This document shows positions 34,612 to 43,090 of a stretch of DNA of 48,569 nt, in pieces. The notes beneath the pieces are model-generated. The model saw nothing but the letters and a program-made list of their open reading frames with translations, had not been told where the DNA came from and searched no databases. Source of the DNA: JBEVJK01 sp963791325 (GTDB lineage Bacteria > Pseudomonadota > Alphaproteobacteria > Rhizobiales > Rhizobiaceae); the NCBI GenBank assembly GCA_963791325.1, contig CAWBRU010000001.1, positions 1 to 48,569 of the forward strand, given 5' to 3'. Position 1 is the first letter of the stretch; the number at the start of each line of letters is the position of its first letter. Both the position numbers and the translations under genes were made by a program.

Positions 34612-36339
34612 ATGGCAAGGCAGACACTGGCTGATCTGATCGCCCAGACGCTGATCGAGACGGGGGTCGAGCGCATCTGGGGCGTGACCGGCGACAGCCT
34701 GAACGGCCTCAACGACAGCTTGCGCCGGCTCGGCCGGATCCGCTGGATGCATGTCCGCCACGAGGAAGCGGCGGCGTTCGCGGCCGGCGCCGAGGCCGCG
34801 GTGACCGGCAGATTGGCCGTTTGCGCCGGGAGCTGCGGGCCGGGCAATCTGCACCTCATCAACGGCCTGTTCGACTGCCAGCGCAGCCGGGTGCCGGTGC
34901 TGGCCATCGCCGCCCACATTCCCTCCTCCGAGATCGGTCTTCACTATTTTCAGGCGACGCACCCCGAGGAACTGTTTCGCGAGTGCAGCCACTATGTCGA
35001 GCTCGTCAGCAATGCCGAGCAATTGCCGCGGGTCTTGGAAACGGCGCTGCGGACGGCCGTCGGCCAACGCGGCGTCGCGGTCGTGGTGCTGCCGGGAGAC
35101 GTCGCGGTGAAGCCGGCGCCGGCCGGCGCGGCGGTCGGCCGGATCGCCATGCAGCCGCCGCTGCTGCAGCCGGCGCCGCAGGAGATCGACCGGGTCGCAG
35201 AATTGCTCAACGGGTCGGACGCGGTGACGCTGCTCTGCGGCAGCGGCTGCGCCGGCGCGCACGATGAGCTGGTGTCGTTCGCCGACGCGCTGGCGGCGCC
35301 GGTCGTGCACGCGCTGCGCGGCAAGGAACATGTCGAATGGGACAACCCCTTCGATGTCGGCATGACCGGGCTGATCGGCTTCTCGTCAGGCTATCAGGCG
35401 ATGCTCAATTGCGATGCCCTGGTCATGCTCGGCAGCGACTTTCCCTACCGCCATTTCTATCCGGAAAAAGCGCGGGTGGTTCAGGTCGACGTCCGTCCGG
35501 AGGCGATCGGGCGGCGCGTGCCGGTCGAGATCGGTCTCGTCGCGGATGTCAAATCGGCGATCGCGGCGCTGCTGCCGCGCTTGCGGCCACGCACCGACAG
35601 GTCGTTTCTCGACCGTGCCAAAGCGCACTACAAGGCCGCCCGGGCCGGCCTCGACGACCTGGCGGTGCCCAAGGCCGGAGACAGCCGCATCCATGCCCAG
35701 CATCTTACCCGCGTGGTCAGCGAACTGGCCGACGAGGATGCCGTCATCTGCGCCGATGTCGGCACCCCGACGGTGTGGGCGGCGCGCTACCTGAAGATGA
35801 ACGGCAAGCGGCGGCTGATCGGGTCGTTCAATCACGGCTCGATGGCCAATGCCATGCCGCAGGCGCTCGGCGCGCAGGCCGCTTTCCCGACGCGGCAGGT
35901 GATTTCGCTTTCGGGCGACGGCGGCTTCACCATGCTGATGGGCGACGTTCTCTCCCTCAAGCAGCTCGATCTGCCGGTCAAGATCATCGTCGTCAACAAC
36001 GGCTCGCTCGGCTTCGTCGCCATGGAGATGAAGGCGGCGGGCTACCTCGACACCGGCACCGACCTCGACAATCCGAATTTCGCGGCGATGGCCGAGGCGA
36101 TCGGCATTCGCGGCATCCGTGTCGAGAACCCGGCCGAGCTCGAAGCCGGCGTCAAGGCGATCCTCTCGCATCCCGGGCCGGCTCTCCTCGATGTCGTGAC
36201 CGCCAAGCAGGAGCTGGTGCTGCCGCCCAAGATCCAGCTCGAACAGGCGAAAGGCTTCAGCCTGTTCCTGCTGAGGGCGATCATCAACGGACGCGGCGAC
36301 GAGGTGATCGAACTGGCGCGCACCAATCTGCGCCGCTGA
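34612..36339 (+). CDS. poxB: Thiamine-pyrophosphate-dependent enzyme, pyruvate dehydrogenase (quinone) type
   Basis: The 575-residue enzyme has the three domains of pyruvate oxidase-like proteins. The catalytic Glu is in HVRHEEAAAFAAGAEA near residue 47. The central FAD-type domain includes LLCGSGCAGAHDELVSFADAL and NPFDVGMTGLIG. The TPP-binding stretch reads LSGDGGFTMLMGD through to VNNGSLGF. These features match PoxB, which oxidises pyruvate to acetate and CO2 and passes electrons to quinone. The C-terminal membrane-binding helix is not obvious, and related enzymes differ in substrate. AGAGGTG precedes the ATG at 34612. Confidence 0.82.
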   Translation: MARQTLADLIAQTLIETGVERIWGVTGDSLNGLNDSLRRLGRIRWMHVRHEEAAAFAAGAEAAVTGRLAVCAGSCGPGNLHLINGLFDCQRSRVPVLAIAAHIPSSEIGLHYFQATHPEELFRECSHYVELVSNAEQLPRVLETALRTAVGQRGVAVVVLPGDVAVKPAPAGAAVGRIAMQPPLLQPAPQEIDRVAELLNGSDAVTLLCGSGCAGAHDELVSFADALAAPVVHALRGKEHVEWDNPFDVGMTGLIGFSSGYQAMLNCDALVMLGSDFPYRHFYPEKARVVQVDVRPEAIGRRVPVEIGLVADVKSAIAALLPRLRPRTDRSFLDRAKAHYKAARAGLDDLAVPKAGDSRIHAQHLTRVVSELADEDAVICADVGTPTVWAARYLKMNGKRRLIGSFNHGSMANAMPQALGAQAAFPTRQVISLSGDGGFTMLMGDVLSLKQLDLPVKIIVVNNGSLGFVAMEMKAAGYLDTGTDLDNPNFAAMAEAIGIRGIRVENPAELEAGVKAILSHPGPALLDVVTAKQELVLPPKIQLEQAKGFSLFLLRAIINGRGDEVIELARTNLRR

Positions 36340-36363
36340 GACGGCGGCGCGAGCCGCTCGGCC

Positions 36364-37159
36364 TCAGCTTTCGAGAACAATTCCAGGAGACGTGGAAACC
36401 GGTTCTCCGTCGAGGTGGCAGCCGGGCTTGCGCCTGGCGGCGAGATACTCGTCGATCAGCTGCCGATACCGGGTCGCGCCGAAGCTCGGGAAATGGCCGC
36501 CATGGACGACCGCGACATCGAGGTCGCGCAGCCGCTCCAGCGTTGCGACATAGTCGCTGATCAGGCAGTGGTAGGCATCGTCGATCAGCGGTCCGTCATA
36601 GACGATGTCGCCCGACAGCAGGATGCCTCGTCCGGCGTTCGAAGAGCGCGATGCCGCCCGGCGAGTGGCCGGGCGTGTGGATGACCTCGAAGGCACGGTC
36701 GCCGAGATCGACGACGTCGCCATGCTCGAGCACACGCCCGGCGGGCGCCGGCGCGATCCGGTAGTTCGCAGCGTCCCAGCCTTCCGGCAGGCCGTCGAAC
36801 ATGTCGTCGGTCGCGTAGCGGTCGGCAAGCGTCCATTCGTTGCGCGGATCGGCGAGGATCGCCGCCTCGGCTCGGTGCACGCAGCGGTCGCCGAATTCGT
36901 GATGGCAGCCGATATGGTCGAAATGCGTGTGGCTGGCGACGCAGACCAGCTGGCGCTCGGTCACCAGCGCGACGTGGCGGCTGAGGCTGACATGGCCGAG
37001 CCCGCTGTCGAACAGCAGGTCGCGGTCGCGGCCGCGCACATGCCAGATGTTGCAGCGGAAGAACGGCTTGATCCAGGGCTCGTGGATCAGCGTGACGCCG
37101 TCCGCCATGCGGATGGTCTCGTACCAGCGCCGAGGCTCGATGATCGGAAGCATGGCCAT
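36364..37159 (-). CDS. MBL-fold metallo-hydrolase, one frameshift
   Basis: The N-terminal part holds the zinc motif ASHTHFDHIG near residue 78 and the later His in VIHTPGHSPGGIALFE. After one extra base near 36630 it continues GRGILLSGDIVYDGPLIDD and VVHGGHFPSFG, giving the remaining metal ligands. The span is a multiple of three plus one. The enzyme hydrolyses an ester, thioester or phosphodiester; the substrate is unknown. It begins 3 bases after the stop of the polyamine-type ATPase gene, so it is in that operon. The last 15 or so residues are encoded by a dispersed repeat. Confidence 0.8.
36366..36417. repeat. Dispersed palindromic repeat, left segment (copy 4) within a gene end
   Basis: GAACAATTCCAGGAGACGTG with GAAACCGGTTCTCCGTC aligns with AGCAATTCCAGGAAAAGTGG and GGTTTTCCGTC at the left end of the full copy at 27302-27407, at roughly 80 percent identity. 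It overlaps the 3' end of the MBL-fold hydrolase gene. Confidence 0.6.
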
Positions 37160-37162
37160 GGT

Positions 37163-38281
37163 CTATCGCGTCAGCAGGATGATGTCGCCCGGGACGCACG
37201 CGGCTGCGACGCTGTCGCCCGGCTTGAGCGGTGCTGGCCGCCGGAACCCTGGCGATGAAGCTGACCGACGGGTCGACGCCGCGAGGTGGCGAGCACGCGC
37301 TTGAAGCTGCCCTGGAACACCGTTTCGGTCACCGTTGCCGCGCCGAGGGCAACGAGGGCGCCGTGGGCTCCCCGTCGGCCACGAGGGCTTTGCCTCTGCG
37401 GCGTCCTGCAGCCGGGCAAGCCGCAGGTGCTCGGGCCGGATCGCCAGCGTCACCTTGCCGCCGGCCGCCGCGGGGAGCGGCAGGTCGAAGCGGCCGAGCG
37501 GAGTCTCGACGCGCGCCTTGCCTGCGCCTCGGTCGACGATGTTGCCCGGCAGCAGCGTGCTCTCGCCCATGAAGCCGGCGCTGAAGCGCGTCGCCGGCCG
37601 GCATAGACGCGCTCGGGCGGTCCTTCGTCCTCGATGCGCCCGTGATTCATCACGACGCAATGATCGGCCGAGCGCCATCGCCTCCTCCTGGTCGTGGGTG
37701 ACATGGACGAAGGCGGTGCCGACGCGCTTCTGGATCGCCTTCAGCTCGTCCTGCATCTGCCGTGCGCAGCTTGAGGTCGAGCGCGCCGAGCGGCTCGTCG
37801 AGCAGCAGCACGGCCGGCTCGACCACCAGCGCCCGGGCCAGCGCCACGCGCTGCCGCTGGCCGCCGGAGAGCTGGTGCGGCCGTCTGTCGAACGCGTCCG
37901 GCGAGGCCGACCAGCGCCAGCGCCTCGCGCGCCAGCTTGTCCCGGGCCGCCGGCGTCGACGCCCCGCATGCGCAGGCCGAAGCCGACATTGCTGCCGACG
38001 CTCATATGCGGGAACAGCGCATAGTCCTGGAACACCGTCGTCGTCGGCCGCTTGGCCGGCGGCATCACGGTGCAGTCGCGGCCGCCGATCAGCACCTTGC
38101 CTTCGCTCGGATCGAGGAAGCCGCCGAGGATCGACAGCAGCGTCGTCTTGCCGGAGCCGGACGGGCCGAGCAGGACCGTGTAGCTGCCCGGCGCGATCTG
38201 CCAGCGAGACGTGCTTCCAGCACGGCGTGCCGCGCCGAAGCGGTGGGTGACGTCGCGGATCTCGACGAGCGGCCGGCTCAC
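37163..38281 (-). CDS. Spermidine/putrescine-type ABC transporter ATPase (PotA/PotG-like), frameshifted
   Basis: Starting at GTG 38281 the text reads SRPLVEIRDVTHRFGA, then APGSYTVLLGPSGSGKTTLLSILGGF (Walker A) and TTTVFQDYALFPHMSVGSNVGFGL (Q-loop). The signature and Walker B lie in other frames (LSGGQRQRVALARALVVEP and LLLDEPLGALDLKLR). FVHVTHDQEEAMAL is the H-loop. The C-terminal TOBE region has GKVTLAIRPEHLRL. At least four frame changes occur, with zero net change over 373 codons. It drives import of a polyamine or similar cation. The start overlaps the upstream permease stop by 3 bases (GTGA). Confidence 0.78.
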   Translation of the reverse strand: MSRPLVEIRDVTHRFGAARRAGSTSRWQIAPGSYTVLLGPSGSGKTTLLSILGGFLDPSEGKVLIGGRDCTVMPPAKRPTTTVFQDYALFPHMSVGSNVGFGLRMRGVDAGGPGQAGARGAGAGRPRRTRSTDGRTSSPAASGSAWRWPGRWWSSRPCCCSTSRSARSTSSCARQMQDELKAIQKRVGTAFVHVTHDQEEAMALGRSLRRDESRAHRGRRTARARLCRPATRFSAGFMGESTLLPGNIVDRGAGKARVETPLGRFDLPLPAAAGGKVTLAIRPEHLRLARLQDAAEAKPSWPTGSPRRPRCPRRGNGDRNGVPGQLQARARHLAASTRRSASSPGFRRPAPLKPGDSVAAACVPGDIILLTR

Positions 38282-39064
38282 GCCGGCCTCCGCCGCAGCG
38301 AGCACGAGCTCGAGACCAGGGCGCAGCACGATCGAGACGCCGAAGACCAGCGAGCCGACGGCATTGGTCTTGGGGTTGAGGCCGGAGCGCAGCAGGTTCC
38401 AGATCTCGACCGGCAGCGTCGTGTCGAAGCGGGTCAGCAGGAAGGAGATCACGAACTCGTCCCAGGAAAACGTCATCGACAGGAAGAAGCTGGCGAAGAG
38501 CGCCGGCCACATCACCGGCACGGTGATCAGGGCCAGCACCTGCCATTCCGGCGCGCCGAGGTCGCGCGCGGCCCGCTCGATGTTGATCTGATGATCGCCC
38601 ATCTGGCTGTAGATGATGGCGAAGCAGAGCGGCAGATTGATCACGACATGGCCGATGCCGGCGGCGAGCAGCGATTTCGGCACGCCGATCCAGTTGAACA
38701 GCACCAGCAGGCCCATGCCGATGATCAGGTAGCTGACGGTCAGCGGCAGCGTGATCAGCCCGCGCAGCAGCGCCGCCTTCGGCAGCAGTGAAGCGGGCGA
38801 AGCCCCAGGCGGCGAGGAAGCCGAGCGCGGTGGCAAGCAGCGAGGAGAGGACCGCGACCAGCGAGGGAATTGACGAGCGCCGCCGTCAGCCGCGCATCGC
38901 CGAGCACCGCGTCGTACCAGCGCAGCGACGGGCCGGTGAACGGCGGGATCGGGAACGACGTCGCCTGCAGCGAAAACAGCACCAGCACGACGACCGGCAG
39001 GAAGATGAAGCCGTAGACGGCGAGCGCATAGGCAAGCGAGACGGCTCTCCGCCAATGCGCGCAT
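38278..39064 (-). CDS. Polyamine-type ABC transporter permease (PotC/PotI-like), frameshifted
   Basis: Read across frames: a first helix LPVVVLVLFSLQATSFPI, then WYDAVLGDARLTAALVNS, LITLPLTVSYLIIGMGLLVLFNW and the ATPase-coupling EAA loop INIERAARDLGAPEWQVLALITVPVMWPAL, ending at FSWDEFVISFLLTRFDTTLPVEIWNLLRSGLNP. This is the PotC/PotI permease type. Extra single bases are visible near 39036 (GCTTGCC) and near 38868 (TCCCTC), and another change near 38790 and 38310. The ATG at 39064 lies 2 bases after the stop of the other permease gene. Confidence 0.8.
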
Positions 39065-39066
39065 GC

Positions 39067-39910
39067 TCAGGCCCGCTCGATCTTCAGCCAGCGGGCGCAG
39101 GCGAGGTAGGCGATGGTGACCACCGCCATCAGGATGATCGACAGCGCCGAGGCCAGCGGGAAATCGCCGCGCCGGCCGATCTGCATCATGATCAGCTGCG
39201 GCATCAGCAGCTCGTTGTTGCCGCCGAGGATCTGCGGCGTGATGTAGTCGCCGATCGCCAGCACGAAGGTGAGGAAGGCGCCGACCATGATGCCCGGCAG
39301 GGTCAGCGGCAGGATGACGTGGATGAAGGTCCGCACCGGCCCGGCGCCGAGATCGGCCGCGGCCTTGCGGTAGCTTGGGCTGAGCTGCTTGAGATTGGCG
39401 AAGATCGTCAGGGTCAGCAGCATGACGAAGAAATGCACGAAGCCGATGACGGTGGCGAGCCGCGTGTTGGCGAGCTGCAGCGGCTCGGCGACGAGGCCGA
39501 GGCCGGTCAGCGCTCGGTTGACGACGCCGTTCTCGGCAAGCACCAGCAGCCAGCTGTAGGAGCGCACGACATAGGAGGTCCAGAACGGCAGGACGGCGAG
39601 CATCAGCGCCAGCCGCTGCCAGCGCTCCGGCACCTGCTCGGCGAGGATCCAGGCGAAGGGATAGGCGAGCGAGGACGGAGACGACGGTGACGATCGCCGT
39701 CACCTCGAGCGAATTGACCATCGCCTGCCGGTAGCTCGGATTGGCGAAGAACTGGACGTAGTTGCCAAGCGGTAAGCCGCGCCGTCCGGCCGCGCGTCAG
39801 GCTCACCACGGCCATGGCGACGAAGGGCAGGACGAAGAAGAGCGAGCGTCCACAAGAGCGCCGGCGAAACCAGCGCCCAGGGCAGCGGCCGAGGCCAGGT
39901 CCCGCTTCAT
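39067..39910 (-). CDS. Polyamine-type ABC transporter permease (PotB/PotH-like), frameshifted
   Basis: The intact C-terminal two-thirds shows LMLAVLPFWTSYVVRSYSWLLVL, FVHFFVMLLTLTIFANLKQL and the EAA loop RKAAADLGAGPVRTFIHVILPLTLPGIMVGAFLTF, then GDYITPQILGGNNELLMPQLI. These are hallmarks of PotB/PotH permeases. The N-terminus (MKRDLASAAALGAGFAGALV from 39910, then LFFVLPFVAMAVVSLTRG and MVNSLEVTAIVTVVSVL) is scattered over frames, with several single-base breaks between 39650 and 39860. It forms the channel with the second permease gene downstream. Confidence 0.8.
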
Positions 39911-39921
39911 CGCGCCGCGCG

Positions 39922-41006
39922 TCATTGCGCCTGCAGCATCTCGGTCCAGACGTCCTGCATCTTCTTGTCGAGATCGGCGTTCGGGCGCCGGATAGGGCTG
40001 CGCGCGGGCGAGGAAGTCCGGCTGCTCGTCGAAGCGCAGGATCTTCTTCTGGTCGTCGGTCAGCGCCGCCTTGGTGTTCGACGGCATGCCCCAATAGCAG
40101 GACGAGGTGGCGAGCCGCGCCTGGCCCTCGGGGCTCAGAACGTACTGGATGAACTTCAGCGCCAGGTCCTTGTTCTTCGAATCCTTGAACATGGCGAGCG
40201 ACTGCGACCACAGCACCGCGCCCTCCTTGGGGATCGAGAAGTCGAGCGCCGGGTTCTCCTTGGCGAGGCCCGCCGTCACCCATTCGCCGCCGCCGACCAG
40301 GATGTCGACCTCGCCGGTGGCCAGCGCCGTCTGGCTGGCGGTCACCTCGCCGACCAGCTTGGCGTTGGCCTTCATCTTGAGGAGCACGTCCTTGATCGCC
40401 GGCAGGTCGGCCTCGGTCAGTTCGGCGGTCTTCTTGCCGATCGACAGCGCCGCCATGCCGATGACCGGCAGATAGTAGTCGTAGATGGCGATGCGGCCCT
40501 TGTATTTGGGGTCGGTCAGGGCCGCCATCGACTGCATGTCGGCCGGGTCGACCTTGTTCTTGTTGAAGCCGATCGTGTTGTAGCCGAACTTCTCGGTGAT
40601 GCCGTAGCGCTTGCCGTCGACCTTGGTCGAGCCGTCCATCTTCACTTCCGGGAACAGGTCGGCCAAGCGGCAGCTTGTCCTCCGGCAGCGGCTCGAACAG
40701 GCCCTTCTCGACGCCGCGCGGCACGTCGATCGAATCGATCACCATCACGTCCCAGTCGCCGGGCTGCGACTGCTCGACGATGGCGAGGCCGGCGCCGGTG
40801 CCCTCGAACTCCTTGACGTTGACCTTGACGCCGTTGGCGTCCTCGAACGGCTGCAGCAGCGCCGGATCGGCGTGGTCGCACCAGATCAGCGCGTTGAGGT
40901 CGGCGGCGATGCGCCGGCCTTGCGCCGGACAGCGCCAGCGCCAGCGCCGACGCCGCCGACGGCGTGCGCGGCGCGCATGCTCGGCATCGGTTCCGCGATC
41001 TGACAT
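39922..41006 (-). CDS. Polyamine-type ABC transporter periplasmic binding protein (PotD/PotF-like), frameshifted
   Basis: The mature text reads RIAADLNALIWCDHADPALLQPFEDANGVKVNVKEFEG, then WDVMVIDSIDVPRGVEKGLFEPLPEDKLPL. After a frame change near 40670 it continues GKRYGITEKFGYNTIGFNKNKVDPADMQSM and GEVDILVGGGEW, and ends LDKKMQDVWTEMLQAQ at 39922. This is the extracellular solute-binding family 1 polyamine type. The signal peptide (SAASALALALSG) also lies in a shifted frame, so at least four breaks exist. It is the first gene of the importer operon. A ribosome site AGGGAGA lies before 41006. Confidence 0.8.
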
Positions 41007-41050
41007 TGCCTTGTTCTCCCTGCCGTTCATGGCTTGCGAAAAAACTGAAC

Positions 41051-41080
41051 CAATTCTAAAATTGAGTCAATTCCAATTTC
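41051..41080. promoter_or_regulatory. Overlapping inverted repeats between the importer and tetR genes
   Basis: CAATT at 41051-41055, AATTG at 41060-41064 and CAATT at 41068-41072 form two overlapping dyads: CAATT with AATTG, and AATTG with CAATT over a 3-base spacer. A further CCAATTT follows. The site is the only AT-rich stretch in the 91-base divergent gap, so it is a good TetR operator and shared promoter candidate. Confidence 0.55.
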
Positions 41081-41097
41081 GTGGCAGAGACGGGCCG

Positions 41098-41757
41098 ATG
41101 AGCGGACTGCGCGCAAAGAACAAGGCGGACCGGGACCGCCGCATCGTCGAGGCGGCGGCCGCGCTGTTCCGCGAGGCCGGCTACGAGGGCGCCAAGATCG
41201 AGGCGATCGCCGCCGCGGCCGAGGTCTCGATCGGCACGATCTACAATTACTACCAGAACAAGGGCGACCTTCTGGTCGCCATCGTCTCGATGGAGGTCAA
41301 CGAGGTGCTCAACGCCGGGCGCGGCGTCGTCGCCGAGCCGCCGCGCAATGTCGGCGACGCGCTCGACACGCTGATCGGCATCTATATCGAGCATTCGCTG
41401 CGCTATCTCAGCAAGGAGATGTGGCGCCAGGCGATGGCGATCTCGACGCAGCAGCCCGACAGCCCGTTCGGCCGCACCTATACGGCGCTCGACCGGGCGC
41501 TGGCCGACCAGATCTGCGCGCTGATCGACAAGCTGCAGGCGCTCGGCCTGCGTCAGGCGCGGAGATCGACGCGCGCGCTCGCTCGGCGAAATGATCTTCA
41601 ACAACATGAACATGATGTTCATCGAGTTCGTGAAGGACGAGCCGCAGACGATCGCCGCGCTGCGGGCCGCCATCCGCGGCAGAACCGGGTGCTGGTCGAG
41701 GCGATTGCGGCGGAACCCGATCCCGCCCCCGCCGCCGTTCCTAGAATCCGGTGGTGA
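41098..41757 (+). CDS. TetR-family transcriptional regulator, two compensating frameshifts
   Basis: The N-terminal helix-turn-helix is complete: RIVEAAAALFREAGYEGAKIEAIAAAAEVSIGTIYNYYQNKGDLL. A ligand-binding domain follows (IGIYIEHSLRYLSKEMWRQAMAIS). Near 41560 the frame shifts to GEMIFNNMNMMFIEFVKDEPQTIAALRAAI and near 41680 back to RQNRVLVEAIAAEPDPA. The net length is 220 codons, normal for TetR. It is divergent from the polyamine-type importer and probably represses it; the effector is unknown. Its 3' end overlaps that of the alcohol dehydrogenase gene by about 17 bases. Confidence 0.85.
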   Translation: MSGLRAKNKADRDRRIVEAAAALFREAGYEGAKIEAIAAAAEVSIGTIYNYYQNKGDLLVAIVSMEVNEVLNAGRGVVAEPPRNVGDALDTLIGIYIEHSLRYLSKEMWRQAMAISTQQPDSPFGRTYTALDRALADQICALIDKLQALGLRQARRSTRALARRNDLQQHEHDVHRVREGRAADDRRAAGRHPRQNRVLVEAIAAEPDPAPAAVPRIRW

Positions 41758-42759
41758 TCACCATCCGGAACCGCGCCTCGCCGCTCATCATCCGCTCATA
41801 GGCTTCTGCGGCCCGTTCGAGCGGCATGGTTTCGATCATCGGCCGGATGTCGGTGAGGGCGCTGAAGGCCAGCGTGTCCTCCGAATTGATCGAGGTTCCG
41901 GATGGCCAGCCCTCGATGCCGCGGCGGCCGCCGATCAACAGCAGCGGCGAGACCTCGATCGGATCCGGCGAGGCGCCGACGACGATCATCCGCCCGTCGA
42001 TGCCGAGCCCGCCGAGCGCTGCAGTCATCGCCTGGGAGCTGGTGACGGTGGACAGGATGACGCGCGCCCCGCCGAGCTTTGTGAGCTCGGCCGCCACGTC
42101 CTGGGCGTTGCTGTCGATGTAGTGGTGGGCGCCGAGCTTTTCCGCCAGCGGCTGCTTGTCGGCGCCGCGGGCAATGGCGACGGTGCGGCAGCCCATCCTG
42201 GCGGCGAACTGCACGCCGAGATGGCCGAGACCGCCGATGCCGAGCATGGCCACCAGATCTCCCGCCCTGACGCCGCTGTTGCGCAAGGCATTGTAGGTGG
42301 TGATCCCCGCGCAGAGCAGCGGCGCGGCTTCCGCCGCCTCCAGCTCCTCGGGGATCGCCGCCAGGGCCTCGAACGGCGCCAGCATGTGGTCGGCGTAGCC
42401 GCCGTCATAGGAGATGCCCGGGATCTGGGCATAGCGGCAGGTGATGAAGTCGCCGCGGCGGCAGGACTGGCAATGGCCGCAATGGCCGCCATGCCAGCCG
42501 ACGCCGACCCGCTGTCCTTCCCGCCAATCGGGTACTCCGCCACCCACCTTCTCGATGATGCCGACCACTTCGTGACCGGGCACGCGCGGGAATTCAATGC
42601 CGGGAACGCGCCGGTCTTGGTGAAGACGTCGCTGTGGCAGACGCCGCACGCCTGGACCTTGAGCAGCACCTGACCCGGAGCGGGGCTCGGGACGTCGCGT
42701 TCGACCAGCTCGAAGGGTCCGTTGGCCTCCTTGACCTGAACGGCACGCATACGTGGCAT
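41741..42759 (-). CDS. Zinc-dependent alcohol dehydrogenase (AdhP-like), one frameshift
   Basis: The medium-chain dehydrogenase has the catalytic zinc ligands in CGVCHSDVFTK and VPGHEVVGII, the structural zinc site with cysteines in HCGHCQSCRRGDFITC, and the Rossmann motif VAMLGIGGLGHLGVQFA. One base is missing near 42602, where GAFP should run into GIEFPRVPGHE; the span is a multiple of three plus two. The family oxidises alcohols to aldehydes with NAD(P). The gene starts at ATG 42759 (MPRMRAVQVKEANGPFELVERD). It converges with the tetR gene. Confidence 0.88.
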
Positions 42760-42798
42760 CGGCAGCCTCCTTTGGCGATCGGGAAAGTTGACGAGCGA

Positions 42799-42942
42799 CT
42801 AGGTCCGGCTGCACGACGAGCCGGGCACGGCGCAGTTGGACGGCACCGTGCCGGCAGCGCCGGCCGTATTCTGGCAGGCCGCCAGCGTGCACATGGCCAT
42901 GCCGAACAGAAGGAGCGTTGCTGCTTTGATCGCGTGTGGCAT
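42799..42942 (-). CDS. Small lipoprotein
   Basis: A 47-residue protein with a short basic start, a hydrophobic stretch (AATLLLFGMAMCTLAAC) and a good lipobox LAAC. The 20-odd residue mature part (QNTAGAAGTVPSNCAVPGSSCS) is small and has two more cysteines. The size recalls entericidin-like lipoproteins, but there is no clear match. I chose the ATG at 42942; upstream residues in the same frame do not look like a signal. It lies 40 bases before the alcohol dehydrogenase gene on the same strand. Confidence 0.55.
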   Translation of the reverse strand: MPHAIKAATLLLFGMAMCTLAACQNTAGAAGTVPSNCAVPGSSCSRT

Positions 42943-43090
42943 GTTCGAGAGCCCGATTGTGCAAGCCCCGCGGTCGCTTGGCCTGGTCTCCATCGCCCGC
43001 AGGGACAACGTGGTCATTCCGAAGCCTGCAGCGTAGCGCGAACCCCGGCGGGGGTCATCAACCCTCTCCAATCGCGCCCGCACGCCGGGA

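Noticed and set aside
37163..39721. 852-residue open frame that looks like a permease-ATPase fusion
   Set aside because: It is produced by frame errors. The permease ends at 38278 and the ATPase starts with GTG at 38281, and half of the long frame is out-of-frame text.
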